From contig CM022670.1 of NCBI GenBank assembly GCA_012295275.1, positions 36,197,801 to 36,261,800 of the forward strand: a DNA stretch of 64,000 nt, written 5' to 3'. The translations under genes and the position numbers were made by a program. Positions 29,991 through 44,400 of this stretch are shown in pieces (within the stretch, counting starts at the first letter, position 1; each line of letters opens with the position of its first letter). The notes below the pieces were generated by a model. That model was not told the origin of the DNA, did not search any database, and worked only from the letters and a program-made list of their open reading frames with translations. The stretch is from Chrysomallon squamiferum (taxonomy: Eukaryota; Mollusca; Gastropoda; Neomphalida; Peltospiridae).

Positions 29991-32900
29991 ATGAAGTGAA
30001 ATAAAATCTCTATTTTAGTATTTATACAATATTTTCAGTGTTGAAAACACTATATATGTCAATTATGTATCTAATTATCTTTGACAATGACATTTATCAG
30101 TATCTGTACATTCACTGTATTATTTCCAGTTGTTTTATCAAAGTTTGATATATGAACTTTTCTGTCTATGGACATCAATGTATTATTAGTTACCTTGCTG
30201 CTACTCTGTAGGAATAGGCAAGAGTGGTGACAGAGGGTTTGCTTAATTGTTGAATAACTCTCAAGTTAATATCATCAAACATTTATCTAAAGTTTCTTGT
30301 TAATACATTTGTTGATGAAGAGGGAAAATAAGAAAAATAAACCATTGATAATGATGCAATTTATTTGTAATTACATAGAAAATTAAACTTCTTGTTTTGT
30401 ATTCTCAAAAGTTTAAATTGTTTTACATGTACATTACTGTTAGTGTAATGCATGGTAGTTGCACCCATACAAAACTGATTTATAGTTCAACTGTATTTGT
30501 AATTCATTAATGTTACAATGAATTTGTTTCTTTGAATGTGTATGACAGCATGTAAAAAACAAAACATGTTATTGTTTTATATTATTTACTTAAGAAGTTA
30601 CAAGTTAAATTTTTAAATCATTATATCAGGAATACATTTACTGGTAGATTTCAGACAAATTTTTATATTAACATTAACAAAAACAAAATACTTTTATTTA
30701 CTTACAAAATATGAATATAAATGTGTACACTATACTGCTACTACTTGTTGAATAATTATTTTTCAGTTCATTAGTCCCACGGAATTCTTCTTTGTGTTAG
30801 TAATGTTTCATTTATTTATTTTGTATTTATTTATATATGTAACCTAAATGCTGTGCTAACATGTTTCATGTTTACCTTTTCATTTTTAAATTTAAAATAC
30901 ATGTTTTAGATGTTTTCTGTTCTCACAAAGAAACAGAATGTATATTGTGATAGTTTTTACAGTTAAATTCATGTACAGTTTTTGTAAAGGGTTAAAAATA
31001 ATTTTAAATTCAAATGTACACATATTTTTTGTTATTATTAGTGTTTAAAATTTTTTAATTTTTTTTTTATTACATTTTAAAAGATTGTACACAAAACAAA
31101 ATTTTAAACATTATATTATTTTAATGTCTAGGTACCTTAAATTTTAAATATATGTTACTTTTTGTATACATGTTAATGGAAGAAACGTATATTCAGTATA
31201 AAAGTGAAACAATAAAACAACCAAACTCTCAACATATATCAATTTATATTTTTTATTATTATCAGTATTATTTACTTATATATTAATTATTTCTTCCTTT
31301 TGGGGGGGGGGGGGAAACAAATAATAATAAGAAGAAGCTATTCATCTTCCTATTACTCATATTGTATCAAATATCCATACTCTTTAAATTTATAAATGCT
31401 TCTAGCCAAGAAAAATACATTTATTGTAAAACAATATTAATAAGTTATAAACTGAACATTTTTAAAACTGGTTTATTATTAATATATTTTTTTAAATGTG
31501 ATAATAATTTATGCATGTTACAAAGGTACCAAATGATTATTATGTATTATGTCTGGTATTTTAATAAAATATTACTTCCAGTATTTGTTGTACTCATATT
31601 TGTTTTAATTTAATTTAATTTAATTTAAAAGGCAATAAAATATTATTTATGATTATTTCACCTCAGATACAGTCTTGCATACTTTTTTCACAAATTCAGC
31701 AGTAGCTATCTGCTGAAAATAAACTGTTTACATTCACCGTGAGCAAGTATTTTTGTTTGTCCACAAAATTTTAAATACTACAGTAATTAAATATTTTAAT
31801 TTCTGTTGCATTTTGAATGTATTAAACATTCAAATTACTTGAAAGTTCCAATTCATGCTGGTCCTGGGAATATGAATGTTTTCCTTTGTTATTACAATAG
31901 AATGTATGTTGATATTATCAGTTTTATATAAAAATTAAAATTTACCATTTCTATCCATGTCAAAAATAATATTAATTTTCAAGCAAGTTTGCTCAAGGGA
32001 GGTAACCCGTGCATGTTGGACCAGAACCTTAACGTTTACAACGATTATTATGATCAGCTAAATGTGACTTTTTATGTCTTGCATTAGTCACAATAGAATA
32101 AACAGAAGAATAAATCATAAACTGTTTTTGTCAAAACTTCGATCTAAACTAAGAATTTAAGAATATAAAGAATTCAAGTAAATATTCTTCGTGTTTATAA
32201 ACTTACGGAAGTTTTTATTTTTTTTTTTTGTTTGTTTTTTCTTTTTTTTCTCCAGTTTTAATCTACGGCGAAGTGAAGCAACAAAATGAATAGTTTAAAT
32301 ATGGACTGTGTGTGTGTGTGTGTCATTACGTCATAACGTACAGGACGGACGGATTTTCTCTAAATTTCTTCTAGCATCAGAAAAAAACAAAAAACTCAGT
32401 TGTGAAGCGATTACATGGCGACCTTCAAATGTTTGTGATAGTATTATTTGCTTGTCATGCGTTGTTATTAATGATCTACAAAGATCGCCCAAAACAATAT
32501 ACATGTATGATCATGTAATAAATAAAAGTGTAAAGAATTTTGTTACCATCATTAATTCGTTCATAGTGCCATAATTACGCGGAATTGATCCCCGTCTTCC
32601 TTCACTTTCCATCGCTGTCATGAAATAAATAAATAAATAAATGTACTTATTTTGTCATTTATTATTATTTTATTCATGTGAAAATGTACTAAAAACCCAA
32701 ACAAAAACAAATAAAATATCTAAAAATACATTTGAATTATAACGTACACAACTTTTTGTTGAAAAAATACAGTTCTTTTAAGTGGTTAACAAATTCACTA
32801 TTACTCTCCAAATATAAGGCTTGTTTAGAGCTATGAATATAATTATGGTGCATGTGAATCCTTCACTTTTATATTTTTGAATTAAAATAAGAAAAAGTGT

Positions 32901-33823
32901 TTCAAATAAAGAACTGAATGATAAACAGACATAGTTTATTATGTTTTGAATATTTTCACCAAACAATTTATAAAATATGTTTATAACTTGTAAAATCTAA
33001 ATAGGATATATTTATGCGAGTATCTTTCAGCATGAAAATGTTTTGGTTTGAGGTTTTCACCAAGGGAGACTACTTGCAAACAAAAAAAGTTAATCTAACA
33101 AACTCTTTATTGTTTTGAGAAAGGAAAATATGTAGTTCCGCCATATTCAAAACATTGGAAGCTTGTTCTGACATGCTTCGATCAAAATTTTCATTTCATT
33201 ATTTTATGTTTTTGTTTGGACCATCGTTAATACTTAACCTCTAATTTAATTTTAAGGTACATATGTTCTGGAATTAAAATATAGAACATTTTCGAAGTTA
33301 TACGTGATAAAATAATCAATAAATCTGGTTTAACCAAGTGGCAAATGCAAAAATCAAAATTGCCATCTAAAATAAGTAACTAATGTTGACAAGCATGTAT
33401 ATAATGCATTATATATTTTGCATATAAAGAAACAAAATGTATATTTGCTCCCTTTTATTTTTAATCCATCCATTGTTATTTTCAAGGTACAAAAAATGTA
33501 AAATATATTTAATGATAATAAAATATAATGAGTGTTAGTTTTGGAAATTAAAGAGGGTTGTCAGTCATACACAACCCACAAAGACCAGTTATAACAGCAA
33601 TAATAATGGTAACTTCAGACAGCTATTAAATAATATGCTACCCAATTTGTGTAACATGCAAAATAAACATTGAAAATGTGAAATATTTTGTTTTTGTACA
33701 AATGTGCAAACACAAGTAAAAAAGTATATTTTTGTCTATTTTAGTTGCATTTTCATATAATAATAATAATAATTAATTTATTTACTTATTTATTTATTTG
33801 CTTATTTATTTATTTTTGATCAG
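29991..33823. other. Intergenic region between the zinc-finger gene and CEP135
   Basis: No supported gene. AT-rich, with a G13 run at 31302-31314 and a TG tract at 32308-32324 followed by ATTACGTCATAA, a CRE/ATF-like site. A less AT-rich stretch (about 31980-32600) includes AAGGGAGGTAACC (about 31993-32005), resembling a short motif I associate with molluscan genomes. Because CEP135 begins its coding sequence just after a splice acceptor at 33823, an untranslated first exon and the promoter should lie somewhere here, but I cannot place them. Confidence 0.45.
31302..31314 (+). repeat. G13 homopolymer
   Basis: Thirteen consecutive G in strongly AT-rich surroundings. It could stack as an intermolecular G-quadruplex and is a likely site of base-count error. 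Confidence 0.95.
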
Positions 33824-33830
33824 GATTACA

Positions 33831-36041
33831 ATGGCAACCAAAGCCTCATCAAAAGCTCAACAAAAATTTACAAATATCCGTCGTCGACTTGACCAGCTTG
33901 GATATCGTCAGCCACTTGGAATAGAATCTCTTCCTCTTGTTGAAAAACTCTTTGCTGATTTAATTCACACAACAGAAAGTTTAAAACAAGCCAAATTAGA
34001 ACAGAGTAAACACAACACAGATACTGTAGAGGTTGTTTCAGCTGTTGAACCGTACAAAAGTGACAATGCTAAACTGGTGCGTGAAAATAATGAACTGCAT
34101 ATGCAGATCATTAAAACAAAAGAAGAATATGATGCTACAATAAGAGGTAATAATAATTTTTGTAAATTTTAAAAATAATATTGTGAGTTCGTTACACGAA
34201 AAATTTCTAAATGTGTGAGATATGGTGCACCATTTTACATTATCATTTTTAGTAAATAACATCATTTAGATTTGATAGTCTCTTTAAAAACAGTAAACTA
34301 AAATTTGATATATACAGCATTAATTTCCATAGTCATTTTTAATAAAAGATCTCATTTAGATTTAATAATCTCTTTAAAAATAATAAACTAAAATTAAGAT
34401 ATCTGTGCAAAAGCAAAATCAGAAATTGTTGTATTACATGAATTGGACATTTAACTCTTTAATAATTTTTATTCATTATTATTAAACTGGGTAATATTTT
34501 GATTGCCTTTATTTTGTATTATATTTATTTTATACATCATATTTAGAATTTAAATGACAATTACAGAAAGGTTAAATTTTGTTTTAAACTGAAAGTTCAA
34601 GCTTCAGTTACATGTGTTCATCCATGACTGAAGGTTAATCATTTATTTAAAACTTGTTTTACTGTTACTATTAACATTATGCACTGAACTGATACTGTTG
34701 CAGTATTAATAATCTGTTAAAAACTTTGTTATCCAATTACAGAATTCAAAGCATCTTTACGGAAGTTGGAGCATGAAAACACAGATCTGAAATTTTTAAA
34801 CAATCAGTATGTGCACAAAGTACGACAGCTTGAGAAGGAAGTTATGGATAAATCTGACAGGATACTCAAGTTGCAGGAAAAAAATGCCCATGCAGTTGTA
34901 CAAACTCCAGGTGAGCTCACTTTCTGAAAGTAAATCTTTGGTTATATTTATAATTAATCTAAATAACTTTAGTTTGTGTCCAGTTTCTAAAATTTGTTAA
35001 TTTCTTTTGTATTGTTATAAAATATATTGATAAAATAACAAACTTGTCAGTAGACATCTTCTCTTTTATCATACATTTCATACGTAGAAATGGTTTACAC
35101 TTACATTGTGCGTACACACACACACATACACATGTATATACAAACACATAAATACAAGATAAAACAAATATTGCATATTATATTTAGTGTTATACTTAAT
35201 AATAAGCAAATGTTGACAGTACAAAACAAAATCACTGATCACTGCAAAATATGTAACAGCCATTTATTATTTGTGTATTTTATAAATAGTTCAACTGCAG
35301 TTGAACAAATTTATTTTATTTAAATGATCCATATTCAAAAACAAATTTATATATATATATATATATGTCAAAATTTGTTTTTGAATATGGATCATTTAAA
35401 TAAATATTTCCAACTGCAGTATATATATATATATAGATATATGTATATCTGAAAACCAGCCTTTGTCTAATCTGGATTTCTCTATAACCTGTGATACCAT
35501 TTCAAAATCTTATCATCTATTGTTAATCTATTATGGTCAAAACCCTGTCTAATCCAGATTCTCTTTCTACTTCAGATTTAAATTGTGAATTTCAGAACAA
35601 AAGAATAATTTATATAGTATCTAGCATTGTCATCAATGGCACACACTTTTCTAGTGCAATCTCTTCAAAAACATGATGACGACAGTTTGCATATAATTAG
35701 ACTAACTTTATAATTAGATAAACAAACTTTCATACACTGACCAAACATCTGTAATATTATAATATATATATTATTTATTTAATTATCATTTTATTTTATT
35801 TATTCTCATTGCAGGTGGCAAAAAGAAGAATATTCCATTCCGAAGACAGAGAATGGAAACAGACTGTACTCTTCCTTTCAGTGATGGCCCATCGTACAGA
35901 GTTCCCGCTCCTAATGATCCTTATGTTGCAGACCTCCTGCAAGTCGCTGATGCCAGAATAGAAGATCTGGAAGCCCAACTGCAGAAACTAGAGGATGAGA
36001 ACTGTGTTATGGACAGAAAATTGAAGACTTTCAGACAACAG
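33831..36041 (+). CDS. CEP135: CEP135 exons 1-3: conserved N-terminal microtubule-binding region
   Basis: Residues 1-237. The blocks RRRLDQLGYRQPLGIESLPL and VEKLFADLIHTTESLKQAKL, then KFLNNQYVHK and LQEKNAHAVVQTPGGKKK, are the most diagnostic part of the family (CEP135/TSGA10). They are followed by FRRQRMETD and DPYVADLLQVADARIEDLEA. In human CEP135 this segment forms a two-stranded coiled coil that binds microtubules. The open frame extends upstream to 33798, but the acceptor CAG at 33821-33823 excludes that extension. Confidence 0.95.
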
Positions 36042-37392
36042 GTAAGTTTGTGGAATGTTAGTATTTAGTGTTGGAAAATAAATAAAAATCTAGTTTGTTT
36101 AGAAAGTGCTGAAGACATCTGCTTCTTTAAAAAATAGATGATTTTTTTACCCCTGTTCTTTTCTTTTAATGAGCCAATTAGTTTTATTTTTGTTTGTTTT
36201 ATAAAAGTGTATAAAAAAACCCATACAAAACAATTTATATGTAAAACTTATATGACTTTACAAATTGTCTCCCATTCATCAAACCATTACAGTGTCAACA
36301 GTTCTAAAAGTGTTTGTTTGTTCCAAGTAATGATTAAATATAAATAACAACTGATTTTACTGAAACTACAAAACCTATTCAAAATTTTGAATTATTTCAG
36401 AAGATCTGTGTGCAGTGTAAAATTACAATTTGCATTGGGTGTTGTAGTTTGAAAAATAAAAAAATATGACAAAAATGATATTAATAACAAAATATTTATT
36501 GTTAATCATAATGCTTTTTTATAAGTTAAACATTTGTTTCAATTAAAATACATAATAATAGTAGTAGTAGTAGTACTAATAGTATTACTTCTAATACACC
36601 TATTAATAATAGTAATGACAAGAACAACAACATCAGTTAATTTATTTATTTTGGTTTAGAACTTTATTTTTCTCAAGATTGTGTATGATTACATGGGTGA
36701 ACTGCCTTCTGGATAGTTTCTTATAAAAAAGTTACATGTGTGTGCATTTAAGAAACAAAAACCCACATACTGTAGTGAAACAGCCTCTTGTGTATATATT
36801 TTTGGTATTGTTAATGTCAGAACGACAGAATTGCTCAGATTAGTCATGGATTGCTGCCCTTGTTTTACGCCAGTCATGCATTTTGTAATTTAACAGTTAG
36901 GGGTTGATGTGATCTGCTGGCCCACCTTGGTGAGCTATTATAAACTGACATATGTCATGAATTATATCTGGGAAAGAACAAAGCTAAGAAGCAAAATTTG
37001 TTATGGGTTATAGTGGAACTGATGAACTTGTTTGTTTATACCAAGTTTTAGTTTTTTTTTTTTTTTTAAATACAATATTTTAGCTTAGCTATGTTTTATA
37101 ACTGAATATACTGATCTCTTTATGGAAAACTGTATAAGATCTATTGTTGCCTGTTAACTGACAATAATTATAGTTCCTTTTTAAGCTTGTTAACTGTAAT
37201 TAGCACTTCATGTTTTTGTTTGTTTTTGTAATCATCATAAACTGAAAGAAACTTTACGTGTAAAATAATACAAATTAATTTTCATTACTTTTAAAATTTC
37301 TAAAAATGTCTTTAATCTTATTCATTTAAGTTTTGTAAAATAATAATAATAATAATTTATTTATTTATTTATTTATTTGTTTATTTGTTTGT

Positions 37393-37455
<63 letters not shown>

Positions 37456-40400
37456 TTATTATTTATATATATTTTAGTTTTTTGGGGTATATGTGAAAAT
37501 TTTTAATGCACTTACAAATTTATTTTATTATCATTTGGAAAATTTTATTTTCAAAGCCTAAATAATTTCTCATTAAACTTTGGAAATATTGAAAATGAGA
37601 AATTTATTGTTATGTACAATTAACATATTTATAGATGAAATTTCAAAAGAATAAAATTTGTTTTTAATTTGAAAACATTACAGTAACCTATTGTTCCTGA
37701 AATAAATAAATTTAACAAAAAGGCATAAAACTAAGAAACAAAAACCACCAAACAAAATATCTGACATAAACAACCAAGTCTTTCAGAAGGAGGATATCAA
37801 ATAAAAAATCTGCATATTTTTTTCTCCTTAATAAAACTGAACACATGAAATTGACAGCTTAATAGGTTGTAGGTAAATTTACATTCTATGTATTATAAAT
37901 ATCTAGTTTCATTCTTTAAACATTTTTCTTACAGATTAAACGATTCAATTACCAATGCTTGAGGTTTATTTATCATCTTTGTTTGTTTTAACCAAACACA
38001 GATTGTATAAAAAAAACACAACTAAATCTGGTTAATTGTAATGTGCTAATGAAGCAAATGTTTTAATTGCATATTTACTGTTGAAAAGTGAGACATGATT
38101 TTATTTATAGTTATTTTCTGCTGTGTTAATAACTAAATGGCTAATTGAAGCATTACTAATTAACTATTGAATGAAGACTAATGAAGCACATAATACCCCA
38201 GATTAAAGCTTCAGTCCATGAAGTGTTTAACATTAGTGTGTTGGCTTTGGATTGCTACTGGTGTGTGGTTAGGTTGCTCTTGAGTTTTCTTATCAAATGT
38301 TGCGGAGACGAAATGGCAGTAAATATCAGGTAACTTTTGTCTTTTAACCTGATGGTGATACTTGAATTAGTAGATAGCTTGTTTTTGTTTTAAAAATTCA
38401 TTGATAAGCATATGTAAATATGTGTATGTGTACAATTATTCTTACACACACACACACATAGACTCACACATGTTCCACTTGAGTAAGTGCTAGTATTTAA
38501 ACAGTCGAGGTTAAAAGAATGGAAAGATTTGCATTTTTTATATTGTTTGTTTGTTAATAAATATGTATCAGTTTTGATTTGTTAATTAATTTTTGTGTAA
38601 GATGACTGCTAGACAGTTTATGATTTTTAGTATTGTTTAACTGAAAGTCAAATTTCAACTCAGAACAGAGATCAAAATGAGCATATGACATTAGGATATG
38701 GGTGCAGTGGTTCTTAGGACATTTACATAAATTCAGAGGCAGTTGTAAATTAAAGCTGTATGTGTGTGTGAGTGTGTCTAGGCACAAAAGAAGTCCAGAT
38801 CCTTTATGAATACCAATACTTAAATAACACTTCATCTTTTGTATGTTTCTGTGAGTATGGTACTTTGTGTTCCATATATTGCAATATGTCATACTGTTTA
38901 AAATGTGTTTTGACATTTTATGTTGTTTCTGTTACATGTGTTAATGTGTTAATTTTGTTTTGTTTTTATATTAGTACATAATATTTTCCAATTTGTTTTT
39001 TCTTTCTTCAGCAAAATTATATCTAATGTAGTTTGCATGAATGTTTTGCTATTGTCAAAATATTAATGTAGGTAGTTATAAAGTTCCTAACCAGTTTCTA
39101 TATATTACTCTCTTTTTTTAGCATTTGAATTTTGTTATTTTATCAGTACAGTATTAAATTACATTTTAAATATTTGAGGTATTAGATTTGATTTTCGGAT
39201 TTAGAAATAATGAATAATAATATTACAGAAGTTTGATACCTTTAAATTAAATCATAAATATACTTTAAATATTATTCATATGCAATAAAATATTTAAGTA
39301 CTGTTTTTAATATATTATTAACATTTTTAAAAATAAATTTGTTTTATCATTTTAAAACTGAGTAATTTTAATAATCAATTTAAATCACTAGATATAAAAA
39401 GGTGACATATAAATGGATTTGTTTCTAAAATAAGATAATGTACATTTTTAATTTTTGCTTGCAGTATCAAATTTGAAAAATACTTTTAAAATATTTTTTT
39501 TAAATTTTTATTTGTATAAAATTTTTATTATTTTCTTTTTTTTTCTTTCGAAGTAGTTGTTTTTCATCTAGATCTGCTAATTTCAATTCAGTATCAGTTT
39601 AACCAAAATTATTAAATTTATCTTTTTATTGTCAACAGGATTATCTTTGGTGTGACTTTTGTAGATTCTTCACTTGTTGGTGAATATCATATTACTTCCA
39701 GAGATCAAGCTTGTTAGAGCCTGTTTTCCTTTAAAGAGTGCACACAAAAATACAACACACTTACAACGTTACATATAAATGTGCAGTTATGCAGTTAGTT
39801 GTTTGCAGTTCAGACTTTTGATTTGTTTCATAATGGCTTATTCAGTACTAAAATACAACTCTGGTAAGTAAACTGTATAAATGTTACATATCTTATCACC
39901 ACATTGATAGATATATAAAGTTTCAGTACTTTTGTGTGCTGGAAAAGAAAGGTAGATTACAGTGTAAAATTGAAAGCCAGGTGAAAACCATGTGCTGTCA
40001 ACAAATCTGTCGTCCTTAGTTACTGGGTCATGTCACGAATTATTGACAGGGTCATCACTGGTTGACACCACCTGGAAGTAGATAACTGGCCCATGGATTG
40101 GTGGGTGGGAGTCTTTTCTGTGTCACTCAAAACTCCAGGGAATTAATGAGCCCGTTATCAACAATTTTTGACAACAAAGACTTGAAGCACATTGTCTTGT
40201 ATGTGCTGCTAATATATAGTACAACTAGATTACAGCTTATCTCAAGTACTGGAGAGAAAAAAATCCCATTTGTGCATTAAGAACCGGCTTTCACCACAGA
40301 CTTAGCCACACATTTGTGATACTAACCAATAGTCAGGTTAGTCTAATTTTTCTTTCCTCTAATTCTTTTATTTATTAAATTTTTTTATTATTATATTTTT

Positions 40401-41443
40401 TTAAATTGTTTTTATTTTATAATTTTCATACTGCTTCCAGTAATTTACTTTTCTATATCTGCACAGCCTACACTGTGATTGAACTTTTTTTTTTAGTTAT
40501 TAGAGCATGTTTGCTTGGCTGGTGTTAAATGAAGCAGTCATGTTGAGACTTGATAGTAATATTGATTTGACTGATCTGTCACAAAGTGGCGGGAATCTCA
40601 ACTGGAAGTCTGGTGTTAGTATGCTGGTCACACTCCCAGCATGTCCTGGCTCGCCAGACAGGAAAGATATTCACATTCTAGTGTTTGTGTCAGGGATGTG
40701 CATTTAAACTGTTATTCTTGATTTTTTCCTAATTTTCAAAGTAAGTTCAGTCATTTTTTACTTCAGCAAAACAAGACTGTTTGATCCCTGATATTATCAT
40801 TTTGGTCATTTTAATTATATAAAAAATTGTTTTGATGAAATGAAGACATGATATAAGTTTTGTTGAATAATTTGTTTATAAATGGTATGCTGAAAAGTTA
40901 CTAAAAATAGTAATGTGCATTTACTGATCACCTTTATGTAGTGTAAAGCGTTCAAATTTTATTTCAGCTAGTAAAAAATAAAGTTTTCAGATTGTAGGTT
41001 GGTTTGTTAGAAGGTTAGTGAAAGAAAAGCTGAATACTGATTTGACAGTTTAGTGCCTGCTTACTGGCTTAAGTTCACAATAGGGTTTTACCCTAGATTA
41101 ATAAGTAGCTTTTTAAAAAAATGTGATTTACAGTATGTGGAATTCAACAGTCTTCATAAATTATAATTTCTTTTAAAGAATGTTGTCTGCTGTTGTAAAT
41201 ACAACATTAGGAGTATTTATTTATTTATTAATTACATGTGCATTGTTTCTGCAGAATGGTTTTAGAATGCTGTTTCATATTTATAATAAAGATATATTTA
41301 AACATAAGTTTTGTTGTTAAAAAACAAATAAAAAACAAGAACAGTAAAACTTTGGCTAAAAATTAAAAATTTAGAAAGATAATACAGAGTAATTAACAAA
41401 GTTACCAATCCTGTGGAATTAGTAATTTATTATTGTTTTTTTA

Positions 41444-41481
<38 letters not shown>

Positions 41482-44400
41482 TGGTGGAATTTTAATAAAA
41501 TTTTGATGCGTAGAGTTAATCTGTAGTTGTTTAAACTAAATGGTTGAACTGATTTAACTTTAAACACTCCCAGTAGCCAATTTTCATTTATCATTTTATG
41601 TGATGGAGTGTCATTAAACAATCATACAAATATAAATGATTTAACTTTAAAAGTTATTATTATTATTATTAAACTATTTTACATTAAATAAATATCCAGC
41701 TTAGAAAAGTTATTTTGAAGACAGATCAAATTATTTTAATACTTAATGAATCAATAATGTCGATATGAGACATGTACTAACATCTATAATTGTAAATTAT
41801 TGATACACAAACAGTCATTGATTGGAACTCGATGAAAAGTGACATACAGTACAAACAAGACCAGAACAGTGTTACAGGAAATAAGGTGTGTGGTAAATCT
41901 ATAACCACCAAATGAGATTACATTATCTTACACACATCAGCTAATGACTACCATGTCTCTGACAAATAATTATTCTATTCTGTGGAAATATGATCCAACA
42001 AAATGACTAGCACTAGCTGACAGTGATAAGTAATGTAAAATTGATCAGATGTTTGTGGTGTTAGTGGATATAATTGGATGGAGTGTTTTGTTATGTTTAT
42101 GATATTAAATCAAATACATAAAATAATTTGCACTTAATGAAAAATGAATGAGAATGAGAACTAGGAAAGTAAATGAAGCATGCTGAGTGCATGTACACTT
42201 GATGGATTAAGAATTAGAAATTTCCTACAATGAACTCTGTGAATAGGAGACGTTTCTTGCATAAATTGTGTATTTTTGTGCTAAGCAGGATTTCTCAGCC
42301 TTTGACACGACTGCCTACACTGAGATATTTGCAAACGGTCCTGTTTCTAAAATCATCAGGCTTTTGTGTCTTGTTGTATGTCTTCTCTTAGTGCTGAAAC
42401 ACGTCAGAGAACTGTCTGGCTAAAGAATAGACCACTGGGCTCAAATACATTTCTGATTCTCCAAGCCATGAGCCATGTTATTAGATTTGTGACTGAATAA
42501 ATTATTTTGTAAAGTTGTTCTTACATTAGTGATGAATAACAAAAATGGCTTTATTCTGACCTTCGGAAAATATCAATTTTTATCTGATCAAAAGGCATTT
42601 TTTTTTTAACTAGCCAACCATATCTCTTTGTTATGCTTCTCTGCACTGTCATTTGTTCTTTCACAGTTTTATTTCAGTCAGAAGAAACATGATGCATTAT
42701 TAACCACACAGAGGTTGTTACAAAGCAGCTGCTGCAATACATTATTGTGCTGCATATTTAAAGTTGAAAGAAACATTTAAGTAAAAATATTCCTTTTATA
42801 ACGGTCATAAAGACTAACATTCACAAACAAAATGTATTAATTTTTCTGTTTTCATACTGGTAGTGATTACATCATATTAATGTTACAAACTAAATTTAAA
42901 GTTTACTTTGGTTTCTTAAAAAAATGTTGGTTTTTTTTTTGTTGTTATTTTTTTTATGATGAAATGACATGGAAGACCTTTTAAAATTCAGTAAAAATTC
43001 CCCCATTAAACTTCTGTTGTTGGTGACATATTTGAAGCACTGCTGTTTATCAGGATCAAGAGTAAAGATTTAACAAATTTTAATTTGAGTACAAGGGTCA
43101 GACATGTCATTTCTCCACTTAGTTTACTTTGGGATAATGAATGAATATTTGGTTTTGAGATTTTGAGAAGACACCATTCTATGAGCCACTCCTACAAATC
43201 TTTAGAGATACATTACAGATAATAGACCTGAATAAACTTGGTTGGTGGTAGAAAACGTTCATGATGGACAGTTTTTTCTCTCATAGAAAATGGTGCAAAA
43301 TTGTAGCTCCTTATTGCTTCTAATGTTCTTTTTTTCCACAGTATTAAAGGCTGAGGTATGTGCTAGGGTGCATATAAAAGACAAATGACAATCAAGAATC
43401 ATATGTTTAAACACTTTAAAAAAAAATTCCATTCTTTTTTCATAGAAAACAAAAATTATTTTTAAAAACATTTTCGTAATATATGATATAGTTTCATATA
43501 TTTATTGTTTTTAGATTATAAAAAATTTAATCTCCACACTTGAAAAAAAAAAAAAAAAAAATGCCACATGCACATTATGTAGTTGTGCACCTGTGGTCAG
43601 TTTTATGTGTAATCAGCTTCTGTTGCTGGACTGTATGTAAGTACTGTGATTTACATGTATTGTGCATTGCATAAGTCCATGTACATGCAATGTATTACAG
43701 TTTACAGCAGGTAATTAGTTTTACCTCAGAAGTGCTCTGTTATTTACACAGGGAGCAATAAAAAAAAATTCTTGAGATTTCTTAAACAGCTTTAATATTT
43801 TCAATTCTTTTTTAATTCCTAAACCTTTTTTCTTTTTTTAAAAATAGTTTATCTTGTTGTCTACTTGTATATTTTTCTGATTAAAAAATCCATTCTAACA
43901 TAAGCCTGTTATGTAACCCATAAAATGTTGTTTAACAGATAGAAGAGTAAGGTTTTTAACATAATATTAGACCACCCATTTTTTTTTTATATATATATTT
44001 TTTGCTTTAGTTTGGATTTACCTTTTATTAGTTTTATTTTTACTCTAATGCCTGAAGTCTAAACTTTTCTAAGCACCAAAGAATTTAAATGTAAATTTTA
44101 TATATATATTGTGTTTGTATTAAATGTCTGTAGGCTGAACAGGTCAAATTGATTTTTCTTATATTGGTGTTCTCTAAAAAGAAAAAAAAATGTATAAGAA
44201 AAATAAGACTTTATTTTTTTACGTGTGGGAATAATAAAAAAGATCTAACCATCTAGCAGCTACAGTGTAATACAGTATAAAATTATCTGTTATGTTTGTC
44301 TACTTTAAACTGAGGTATACTTATATATGTTGTTTTTATTGCTATAGCAACAATGCAATACAATATAAAAACAAAGCCAGCCAGGTGACTTTTGAATTAT

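Noticed and set aside
32308-32574. 88-residue open frame after a TG tract
   Set aside because: Starts in a microsatellite, shows no domain or splice connection.
33798-33830. Upstream ATG extending CEP135 by 11 residues
   Set aside because: It lies before a clear splice acceptor (33821-33823) and reads from a TTTA repeat; family conservation begins after MATK.
35450-35580. Further member of the TIR repeat family, from AAAACCAGC and two GTCTAATC words
   Set aside because: Only short words match and the order of blocks is not shared, so evidence is too weak.
40098-40707. Possible exons in less AT-rich parts of CEP135 intron 3
   Set aside because: Short frames without domains, and exons 3 and 4 already join in phase as in human CEP135.
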